5,184 nucleotides of DNA from contig CABVRQ010000085.1 in the NCBI GenBank assembly GCA_902500695.1, positions 1 through 5,184 on the forward strand, written 5' to 3'. Shown here piece after piece: positions 1-4,929 of this stretch. Below the pieces are notes generated by a model. That model was not told the DNA's origin. It saw only the letters and a list, made by a program, of their open reading frames with translations, and did not search any database. A program made the translations under genes and the position numbers. This DNA comes from an uncultured Nitrospira sp. (GTDB lineage: Bacteria; Nitrospirota; Nitrospiria; Nitrospirales; UBA8639). Each line of letters begins with the position of its first letter. Position 1 is the stretch's first letter.

Positions 1-7
1 TACAGAG

Positions 8-1018
8 ATGGCAGAAGAGTTGACACCGGATCGAATCATGCAATTGGGAATGGCCTTTTGGGGCTCCAAGACACTGTTAAGCGCCGTAGAACTCGGCGTC
101 TTTTCCGAGCTGGCCAAACAGCCGCTTGACGCCCAGGCCCTGCAGGCTCGGCTCGGGCTTCATTCACGCAGTGCGAGGGATTTTTTTGATGCGCTTGTCG
201 CGCTTGGCATGTTGGATCGGCGTAATGGGCAGTATTTCAATACATCAGAGACAGATCTGTTCTTGGATCAAGCCAAACCCACCTATGTGGGAGGCTGGCT
301 GGAGATGGTCAATTCCCGTCTTTACCAATATTGGGGAAACCTGACCGAAGGATTGCGGACCGGCCTGCCGCAGAATGAAGTCAAAGACGGCAAAAACTTT
401 TTTGAAGATTTGTACCGCGATCCTCAGCGGCTTCAAGCGTTTTTAAGTTCCATGACCGGATTAAGCATGGGAGCCAATAGAAAGATCGCCGCTCAATTTC
501 CCTGGAAACAATATCAAACCTTCATTGATGTCGGATCCGCTCAAGGCGGATTAGCGGTGCAGGTGGCGCTGGCGCATGAACATATCACGGGCGGAGGTTT
601 TGACTTAGCTGCCACGGGACCGGTTTTTGAGGACTATGTCAAATCTTTCGACCTTTCCACCCGCTTGCGATTTCATCCAGGAAATTTCTTTACAGATCCC
701 CTTCCAAAAGCCGAAGTGCTCTCAATGGGCCATATTCTCCACGACTGGAATTTGGAAGATAAGAAAATGTTGATCGGCAAAGCGTATGACGCATTGCCAC
801 CAAACGGCGCCCTGATCATCTTCGAGTCGTTGATCGACGATGAGCGTCGCTCAAATGCCTTTGGTCTCCTGATGAGTTTGAATATGTTGATCGAGTTGCC
901 AGGGGGATTTGACTATACGGGTGCGGATTGCACCGCGTGGCTGCTGGAAGCCGGATTTGGCGAAACCCGGGTGGAACATTTGATCGGGCCCGATTCCATG
1001 GTAGTAGGCATCAAATAA
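8..1018 (+). CDS. SAM-dependent O-methyltransferase, family 2 (acetylserotonin O-methyltransferase-like)
   Basis: This 336-residue protein is predicted to transfer a methyl group from S-adenosylmethionine to a hydroxyl of a small, probably aromatic, molecule in the cytoplasm. Residues 8-90 form a winged-helix dimerisation domain of the type preceding Methyltransf_2 domains, with typical phrases such as TLLSAVELGVF and RSARDFFDALVALGML. The Rossmann methyltransferase domain follows: DVGSAQGG at 174-181 is the glycine-rich SAM motif I, D199 in GFDL is the likely SAM-ribose acidic residue, and HILHDW at 242-247 holds the usual catalytic base, H245. The length is normal for the family and the C-terminus (MVVGIK) is complete. 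The ATG at position 8 fits the usual family N-terminus, but only seven upstream bases are visible and the frame is open to the edge, so a ribosome binding site cannot be judged. The substrate cannot be told from sequence. No strong terminator follows. Confidence 0.93.
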   Translation: MAEELTPDRIMQLGMAFWGSKTLLSAVELGVFSELAKQPLDAQALQARLGLHSRSARDFFDALVALGMLDRRNGQYFNTSETDLFLDQAKPTYVGGWLEMVNSRLYQYWGNLTEGLRTGLPQNEVKDGKNFFEDLYRDPQRLQAFLSSMTGLSMGANRKIAAQFPWKQYQTFIDVGSAQGGLAVQVALAHEHITGGGFDLAATGPVFEDYVKSFDLSTRLRFHPGNFFTDPLPKAEVLSMGHILHDWNLEDKKMLIGKAYDALPPNGALIIFESLIDDERRSNAFGLLMSLNMLIELPGGFDYTGADCTAWLLEAGFGETRVEHLIGPDSMVVGIK

Positions 1019-1047
1019 GATACGCCTATTTTCTGGCTCTCTTCGGA

Positions 1048-1200
1048 TTAAATGTAAGGATATCCCTCACGGAACACGAGATAGGGAACTTGATGAAGCC
1101 AATCACTCCCGTTCATAAAAATCGTAGGATTCTTGAGTAACACAATCCGATAGCTGCAGTGACCGATCTTCAAATCATCGCTGGGTCCGATGTTTCTGCA
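1048..1200 (-). pseudogene. open frame continuing past the TGA of the 39-aa ORF; possible gene remnant
   Basis: Directly after the TGA at 1203-1201, the same minus-strand frame runs for 50 further sense codons to TAA at 1050-1048. The translation includes the stretches GPSDDLKIGHCSYRI and GSDWLHQVPYLVFREGYPYI, which look protein-like in composition (balanced charges and aromatic residues). There is no good start codon with a ribosome binding site at its beginning; internal TTG and ATG codons exist but lack support. Possible readings are an ancestral gene of about 90 codons broken by a nonsense change, an unrelated chance frame, or a second coding segment. A 50-codon open run is not rare by chance, so this is a weak call. 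Confidence 0.2.
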
Positions 1201-1320
1201 TCACCTCATAACCCTTTCATTAAACTCATCCCAGGTCCATCCGGCCATCCCGGTGGCACACACAAACCCTAGCAACACAAAGGTTGTGACGATTTGCTGG
1301 CGATCCGATTGCTCTTTCAT
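1201..1320 (-). CDS. possible small single-pass membrane protein (39 aa), unknown function
   Basis: Read on the minus strand, ATG at 1320-1318 opens a 39-codon frame ending in TGA at 1203-1201. The product starts with a polar segment (MKEQSDRQQ), continues with a hydrophobic stretch at about residues 10-29 (IVTTFVLLGFVCATGMAG), and ends with an amphipathic charged tail (WTWDEFNERVMR). This is the architecture of a small single-pass inner-membrane protein. The start has only a weak purine-rich stretch upstream (GGCGGAAT, about 12 bases before ATG). It is divergent from the M28 peptidase gene, with about 90 bases between the two starts. The same frame stays open after the TGA to 1048, so this may instead be the head of a longer decayed gene. 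I recognise no family. The hydrophobic pattern is the main support, and chance cannot be excluded. Confidence 0.38.
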   Translation of the reverse strand: MKEQSDRQQIVTTFVLLGFVCATGMAGWTWDEFNERVMR

Positions 1321-1395
1321 CACATGATTCTATTCCGCCAATCCATCAGAATGCCATATCACATTCCACCTGTTCGGCGGATTCAAGGGGGAGGA

Positions 1396-1416
1396 ATGCG
1401 TCGTTCCGGATTATGA
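1396..1416 (+). promoter_or_regulatory. possible leader mini-ORF before the peptidase gene
   Basis: The strong Shine-Dalgarno-like tract GGGGGAGG (1387-1394) sits 18 bases from the chosen peptidase start at 1413, which is too far for normal initiation. Immediately after it, ATG at 1396 opens a six-codon frame (MRRSGL) whose TGA at 1414-1416 overlaps the peptidase ATG as ATGA. This could be a leader peptide that feeds ribosomes into the peptidase by termination-reinitiation. However, the one-base gap between GGAGG and ATG 1396 is shorter than usual, so the arrangement may be accidental. Confidence 0.2.
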
Positions 1417-2429
1417 GAAACCGTAGGAAAAACGTAAGCCCCTCACAGTGGCTCATTGTGACAGGAATGTTTATCTTTCTGTGTGCAGGAGGATGGTACG
1501 GAATGATTTGGATGCCGGGAAGCAGTCATCAAGAGACACTACCATTGGCAACCGACGAATTACGTGCTCTGGAGCAGGAACTCCACAGGCACGTAGACAT
1601 GCTTGGCAGGCAAATCGGAGAGCGCAACCTCTTTCACTACGACAAACTCCTGCTCGCAGCGGCATACATTCGCGCTGAATTCGAAGCGGCCGGATATGAT
1701 GTCCACCGCCAACAATTCGACGTTTCCGGAAAAATCTGTGAAAATATCGAAGCTGAGGTACGCGGCACGGATCGACGTGAGGACATCCTGGTCATTGGCG
1801 CGCACTATGATTCCGTCAAAGGAAGTCCCGGCGCAAATGATAACGGCACCGGAGTCGCCGCGGTGTTGGCCCTGGCCAGGCAGTTCGCCCAATCACCGGT
1901 TTCCCGCACCCTCAAATTTGTGGCATTCGCCAACGAAGAACCACCGTTTTTTCAAACACCAAACATGGGAAGCCTGGTGTATGCGCGGCGCAGCCGTGAG
2001 CGGGATGAACGGATTGTTCTCATGGTCAGCCTCGAAACCATTGGCTACTACACTGAGGCACCGGACAGCCAACGTTACCCACCGCCGCTCAGTCTCATGT
2101 ATCCGTCAAGAGGAAATTTCATCGGGTTTGTGAGCAATCTTTCGAACAGGGATTGGGTACACCGGGCGATTGGTGCCTTTCGACAGCATAGCCAGTTTCC
2201 CTCAGAAGGCGCCGTCTTGTTCGAATGGATGCCCGGAGTGGGCTGGTCCGATCACTGGGCATTCTGGCAAGAAGGATTCCCAGCCCTCATGGTCACGGAT
2301 ACCGCTCTGTTTCGTGACCCGTTTTACCATACGGCCAACGACACCCCTGATCATATTCACTATGACCATCTCGCTCGTGTGGTCTCCGGGCTGCAACAAG
2401 TTATTAGGGAAGTGGCTAACCAACCTTGA
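1413..2429 (+). CDS. membrane-anchored M28 family zinc metallopeptidase (aminopeptidase type)
   Basis: This 338-residue protein is predicted to be a zinc exopeptidase tethered to the membrane and facing the periplasm. Residues 1-12 are basic (MRNRRKNVSPSQ) and about 13-33 are hydrophobic, forming a signal anchor. The M28 catalytic core follows: HYDS with zinc ligand H131, GANDNGTG with bridging D143, FANEE with catalytic E175 and ligand E176, LETIGYY with E208 at the third ligand site (Asp in many relatives, Glu in some), and FYHTANDTPD with final ligand H306. SDHWAFW near 279-285 is a further family-like segment. All metal-site residues are present, so activity is expected. ATG 1413 is the first in-frame ATG and gives a proper signal anchor, but the GGGGGAGG tract is 18 bases away. 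The oxygenase gene starts 60 bases downstream on the same strand, suggesting an operon. The substrate is unknown. Confidence 0.93.
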   Translation: MRNRRKNVSPSQWLIVTGMFIFLCAGGWYGMIWMPGSSHQETLPLATDELRALEQELHRHVDMLGRQIGERNLFHYDKLLLAAAYIRAEFEAAGYDVHRQQFDVSGKICENIEAEVRGTDRREDILVIGAHYDSVKGSPGANDNGTGVAAVLALARQFAQSPVSRTLKFVAFANEEPPFFQTPNMGSLVYARRSRERDERIVLMVSLETIGYYTEAPDSQRYPPPLSLMYPSRGNFIGFVSNLSNRDWVHRAIGAFRQHSQFPSEGAVLFEWMPGVGWSDHWAFWQEGFPALMVTDTALFRDPFYHTANDTPDHIHYDHLARVVSGLQQVIREVANQP

Positions 2430-2440
2430 AGAACGTGGTG

Positions 2441-2452
2441 CCGGGGAACCGG
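2441..2452 (+). other. small GC-rich hairpin between peptidase and oxygenase genes
   Basis: CCGG-GGAA-CCGG forms a four-base-pair stem capped by a GNRA-type tetraloop, 11 bases after the peptidase stop. No U-tract follows, so it is not a terminator; it could at most stabilise or mark the transcript between the two genes. Its small size means it may be chance. Confidence 0.2.
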
Positions 2453-2489
2453 GTTTCACTCCTCCATAGATAAGACGGAAACATTGCTA

Positions 2490-3344
2490 ATGGCTCGGAA
2501 TACGATTCTTAAGGAAATCAAAACCCTCAATCCCCAAAAGGATCATGAGCGCATCGTCTTTCTCTCGACCTGTTACGAATTTTCTTTTGACACAACCCGC
2601 GCATTGGAAATTGCCTTATTTCGCACCTTCTGCGTGCCGAGTATTTCCGGCCTCCTTGATCGAACCGGGGAGCTTCGGCAACGAACTCAAAAACGCTATG
2701 ACGAAACAGACATCCTGGTCAGCGAATTGTTGGAATGGGGATACAGCAGCGAGCGTGGCCGGCGAGCTATCCTGCGCATCAACCAGCTGCACGGACGATT
2801 CAGCATCACCAACGAAAACTTTCTCTATGTTCTTTCCACGTTTCTCTTCGAACCTATCCGGTGGAATCAGCGCTATGGTTGGAGAACCATGTGCGAACAG
2901 GAACGCCTCGGCCTATTCCACTTCTGGCGAATTGTCGGACAAGAAATGCATATCAAAGATATTCCGGAGGATTACCAGACCTTCGAGCGATTCAATATCG
3001 AGTTTGAACGGCAACATATCCGGTATGCTCCCTCAAACCACCGTACCGGAACGGCCACCGTCAATCTGTTCGTGGGATGGTTTCCAAGATTGCTGGCCCC
3101 GCTGGTCCGCTCGGCTATCTATGCCTTGCTGGAGCCGTCCCTCCTTAAAGCGTTTGGCTTTCCTGAACCCTCTAGATTTATGCAATGGGCGGTACCCTCA
3201 CTTTTGAAGCTGCGAGCCGGTGTGTTGCGGTGGCTTCCCCCTCGACGGCATCCCCGGCTGCGGACGGAGATGGTTCATCCCTCACATCCTCACGGTTATG
3301 TGATCGAACAACTGGGTCCCCCGGAGGAAAGGAAAGAAAAATGA
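2490..3344 (+). CDS. MpaB/DUF2236 family haem-dependent oxygenase
   Basis: This 284-residue protein matches the MpaB/latex-clearing-protein superfamily (formerly DUF2236), whose studied members are b-type haem oxygenases. Fungal MpaB cleaves a prenyl side chain in mycophenolic acid biosynthesis, and Lcp cleaves polyisoprene. Visible family blocks are RYDETD near 69-74, INQLHGRFSITNENFLYVL near 97-115 with H101 a candidate haem-region residue, STFLFEPIRWNQRYGWR at 116-132, and MHIKDIPEDYQTFERFN at 153-169. The C-terminal part (190-245) is hydrophobic and helical and ends in a basic tail. It resembles the short MpaB-prime type more than secreted Lcp, and there is no signal peptide, so it is probably cytoplasmic or membrane-associated. 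ATG 2490 is preferred; TTG 2484, two codons upstream in frame, adds nothing. The ribosome binding site is weak (GACGGAA). It follows the M28 gene by 60 bases. The substrate is unknown and could be a lipid or isoprenoid. Confidence 0.88.
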   Translation: MARNTILKEIKTLNPQKDHERIVFLSTCYEFSFDTTRALEIALFRTFCVPSISGLLDRTGELRQRTQKRYDETDILVSELLEWGYSSERGRRAILRINQLHGRFSITNENFLYVLSTFLFEPIRWNQRYGWRTMCEQERLGLFHFWRIVGQEMHIKDIPEDYQTFERFNIEFERQHIRYAPSNHRTGTATVNLFVGWFPRLLAPLVRSAIYALLEPSLLKAFGFPEPSRFMQWAVPSLLKLRAGVLRWLPPRRHPRLRTEMVHPSHPHGYVIEQLGPPEERKEK

Positions 3345-3412
3345 AAATAGGGAAGCTAGGCTGGCTAACTCTTATCCACGTGAAGGATGACCACGCAAAC
3401 GCGATAATATAG
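3341..3412 (+). CDS. possible 23-aa ORF overlapping the oxygenase stop (ATGA)
   Basis: ATG at 3341 overlaps the TGA of the oxygenase gene (3342-3344) in the classical ATGA coupling arrangement. It is preceded by purine-rich GGAGGAAAGGAAAG (3323-3336), which includes an AGGAAAG at suitable distance. The product, MKIGKLGWLTLIHV followed by KDDHANAII, is too short to assign and shows no signature beyond a mildly hydrophobic first half. It could be a coupled small protein, or simply the oxygenase's lysine/glutamate-rich tail mimicking a ribosome binding site. No family is recognised. Confidence 0.25.
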   Translation: MKIGKLGWLTLIHVKDDHANAII

Positions 3413-3428
3413 CCGTTCTTCTCATAGG

Positions 3429-3448
3429 CCAATTCATTCACAAATTGG
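3429..3448. terminator. weak hairpin in the convergent gap
   Basis: CCAATT (3429-3434) and AATTGG (3443-3448) form a perfect six-base-pair stem with an eight-base loop, between the end of the oxygenase/small-ORF unit and the end of the convergent rhodanese gene. The stem is AT-rich and on the plus strand is followed by AGATTTAAT, not a clean U-run. Its position suits termination of the plus-strand unit, but its strength is poor. No better terminator is visible between 3413 and 3509. Confidence 0.2.
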
Positions 3449-3509
3449 AGATTTAATCGTGAACATAGAGTCCTGCGGGTGGGTTTAACTATAAGGTGGG
3501 GTAGGTTTC

Positions 3510-3920
3510 TTAATACTTATTCGGTTTATCGGCGCGGTTTGCCATGGGCATGCCTCGCTGTTTCCAGCCTGACATGTGACCGTCCAGGTAAACAATATTT
3601 TTATACCCCACCGTCCAGAAAGCGAATTTGCCAATCCACGCTCTCGGACCATGCTCGCAATATACGACGATCGGGTCTTCCGGTGTGGCGCTTGCCTCTT
3701 TATGACGGTTCCAAATGGCGTAAAAGGGCAGATGCACGGCACCGGGTACATGCCCGGAATCGTATTCACTTTGCGAGCGGACATCCACGATCACCGGGGC
3801 CGTGCGTGTTTCGATTGAGGCTAACAGTTGCTCTGAGGTCATATCTGACCGGCCTTTCTCCGAACATGAGACAAGTAGAACAAACACCACAAAATCAAAA
3901 AACCATGGTAATTTAGTCAT
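3510..3920 (-). CDS. single-domain rhodanese-like lipoprotein
   Basis: This 136-residue protein carries one rhodanese (sulfurtransferase-type) domain behind a lipoprotein signal. MTKLPWFFDF followed by a hydrophobic run leads to a lipobox LVSC with lipidated C19. The next residue is serine rather than aspartate, which under the usual Lol rule would favour the outer membrane. Domain landmarks are VIVDVRSQSEY at 43-53, SGHVPGAVHLPF at 55-66, the catalytic loop C88-EHGPR of CxxGxR form, and YLDGHMSGW at 111-119. The active-site cysteine is present, so it could carry persulfide or transfer sulfur in the periplasm; the partner is unknown. An upstream in-frame ATG at 3965 would add 15 polar residues and bury the signal, so ATG 3920 is preferred despite a weak ribosome binding site. 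An aspartate (D9) at the edge of the hydrophobic region is slightly unusual. The gene is convergent with the oxygenase and divergent from the phosphopantetheinyl transferase. Confidence 0.9.
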   Translation of the reverse strand: MTKLPWFFDFVVFVLLVSCSEKGRSDMTSEQLLASIETRTAPVIVDVRSQSEYDSGHVPGAVHLPFYAIWNRHKEASATPEDPIVVYCEHGPRAWIGKFAFWTVGYKNIVYLDGHMSGWKQRGMPMANRADKPNKY

Positions 3921-3980
3921 GCCATACTTGGATTTGGAATAGGAACATAGGATCCTGGCAGTCATCTGGACAAGCCATTC

Positions 3981-4026
3981 AGGTATGGTAAGCGTTTGAT
4001 CTCTCGAGAACGCTACAAGGATACCT
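3981..4026. repeat. nested inverted repeat in the divergent intergenic region
   Basis: Two perfect six-base arms are nested: AGGTAT (3981-3986) with ATACCT (4021-4026) outside, and AGCGTT (3991-3996) with AACGCT (4009-4014) inside. The internal bulges are four and six bases, and the 12-base loop holds most of the 8-base palindrome TCTCGAGA (4002-4009). The element lies 61 bases upstream of the rhodanese start and about 150 upstream of the transferase start. It could be a bipartite operator or a structured 5' leader of the rhodanese transcript. No U-tract follows on the plus strand. Confidence 0.45.
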
Positions 4027-4085
4027 AATTTCCACTCTCATTTTCCTGCAGAGGTTAGCAGTATAAGTAAAGTTGCCGAAAAATA

Positions 4086-4114
4086 GGAACGTGGAATACA
4101 GCCATCATCGAAAC
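4086..4114 (+). promoter_or_regulatory. possible ECF-sigma-like promoter upstream of the phosphopantetheinyl transferase gene
   Basis: GGAACGT (4086-4092), then 15 bases, then TCGAAA (4108-4113) resembles the GGAACTT / TCAAA or TCTGA pattern of extracytoplasmic-function sigma promoters. It would place transcription start roughly 60 bases before the ATG at 4180. The same nonamer AATAGGAAC (4082-4090) also occurs at 3938-3946. The match is partial and was found by eye, so it is only a candidate. Confidence 0.15.
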
Positions 4115-4179
4115 TTGCACAGAGAAGGCTCAAAGGGTTTCAGGTCGACCGTCCATCCGATACAATTCAACCGAAATCC

Positions 4180-4929
4180 ATGTTGACTTCTACCCCCTGG
4201 ACCAGTCCCACACTTGACGTGTTTCGATCCCTGTCGCCAGACGTGGTCCATGTGTGGCGGATTCACCTGGATACGACACCCGTACAAGCCGCTCTCTATC
4301 GCACCCACCTTTCCGAAGATGAACGAAGCAGAGCAGAACGGTATCGATTCCCACACCACCAATATCTATTTATTTCAACCAGGGGTATTCTTCGAAGATT
4401 GCTCAGCCACTATGTCGGCATACCCCCTGCTGCCCTTCGGCTAGAGAACAACATACAAGGCAAACCCACAATGATCGAAGCATCCAGCCCGTCAATACAA
4501 TTTAATGTTTCTCATACAGATGGAATGGCGTTACTAGCCTTCACCGTTGAGAACGCAGTAGGGATCGATGTGGAAAAAAGAGACCGGACACTCCCCGACC
4601 AGGACATCGCCGCCCGGTATTTTTCTCTACGAGAGGCGGCGTACCTTGCCACCCTTTCACCTGACAAGCGAATGCAAGAATTTTTGAGCTACTGGACCTG
4701 CAAGGAAGCGTATCTCAAAATGCGGGGGATGGGATTATCAGGTGGAATGGCTCAATGTGAAATCACACTCGATGCGGACGGACTGAAGGCCACAGTCCTG
4801 TCAAGGAATGAACCGACCCGGGAAAACGACTGTTCACTCATTCGCATCAATCCCGGCCAATCCCACATCGGGGCGCTAGCCGTGGCATGCCCTTCAGTTG
4901 AAGTGTTGTTTTGGGATTGGAAAGATTAA
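4180..4929 (+). CDS. Sfp-type 4'-phosphopantetheinyl transferase
   Basis: This 249-residue enzyme moves 4'-phosphopantetheine from coenzyme A onto the conserved serine of acyl or peptidyl carrier proteins, converting them to the holo form. Length and motifs match the two-domain Sfp/Gsp/HetI group rather than short AcpS. The N-terminal half has HLSEDERSRAERYRF at 43-57 and RGILRRLL at 68-75 (CoA-binding region), then FNVSHT at 108-113. The second half has GIDVE at 128-132 with metal ligands D130 and E132, and WTCKEAYLK at 172-180 with E176 and K180. All key residues are present. ATG 4180 is the first start codon after an in-frame TAG at 4084; no clear Shine-Dalgarno precedes it (CCGAAATCC), so expression may be low or leaderless-like. 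It stands alone on its strand after a divergent gap, and no carrier protein or synthase gene is visible here. Its target could be elsewhere, including the fatty-acid carrier protein if no AcpS exists. Confidence 0.95.
   Translation: MLTSTPWTSPTLDVFRSLSPDVVHVWRIHLDTTPVQAALYRTHLSEDERSRAERYRFPHHQYLFISTRGILRRLLSHYVGIPPAALRLENNIQGKPTMIEASSPSIQFNVSHTDGMALLAFTVENAVGIDVEKRDRTLPDQDIAARYFSLREAAYLATLSPDKRMQEFLSYWTCKEAYLKMRGMGLSGGMAQCEITLDADGLKATVLSRNEPTRENDCSLIRINPGQSHIGALAVACPSVEVLFWDWKD

Larger units (their letters stand above)
1019..1412. other. 394-base stretch between the methyltransferase and the peptidase, without a long gene
   Basis: No recognisable family, RNA gene or mobile element was seen here. 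The stretch holds a possible small minus-strand ORF (1201-1320), its in-frame open continuation (1048-1200), and a short perfect dyad CATCG/CGATG (1176-1180 and 1188-1192, 7-base loop) followed by TTTCT on the plus strand. That dyad is too weak to call a terminator. A purine-rich AAGGGGGAGG tract lies at 1385-1394, just before the peptidase start. No convincing sigma70 promoter was found for either direction. Confidence 0.6.

Noticed and set aside
1176..1196. CATCG/CGATG dyad followed by TTTCT as the methyltransferase terminator
   Set aside because: The stem is short, the U-tract is interrupted, and it sits more than 150 bases after the stop codon.
1176..1203. TGA at 1203-1201 as a selenocysteine codon with a downstream hairpin
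   Set aside because: The five-base-pair dyad has a loop without the GGU-like apex expected of bacterial selenocysteine elements, and neither half resembles a known selenoprotein.
1309..1336. TTGCTC-16-TATTCC as a sigma70 promoter for the peptidase
   Set aside because: Only three of six bases match in each of the -35 and -10 boxes, too weak to report.
1560..1892. Minus-strand open frame of 110 codons
   Set aside because: It lies fully inside the M28 peptidase gene, antisense to its catalytic motifs, and has no independent features.
1603..2133. Plus-strand open frame of 176 codons within the peptidase gene
   Set aside because: It is an alternate frame of a gene with intact zinc-site motifs, and its translation is low-complexity and family-free.
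2545..3207. Plus-strand open frame of 220 codons within the oxygenase gene
   Set aside because: It is an alternate frame of the MpaB-family gene; serine- and proline-rich composition without motifs marks it as a shadow.
3479..3916. Plus-strand open frame of 145 codons
   Set aside because: It is antisense to the rhodanese domain, whose motifs on the minus strand are unambiguous.
3921..3965. Longer rhodanese start at ATG 3965
   Set aside because: It would place 15 polar residues before the lipoprotein signal and disrupt it; the internal methionine gives a normal lipobox.
4062..4067. TATAAG as a -10 box for the transferase gene
   Set aside because: No -35-like hexamer lies 16-18 bases upstream, so it is not supported as a promoter by sequence alone.
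4105..4362. Minus-strand open frame of 85 codons at the start of the transferase gene
   Set aside because: It is antisense to the N-terminal domain of the phosphopantetheinyl transferase, with no promoter or ribosome binding support.
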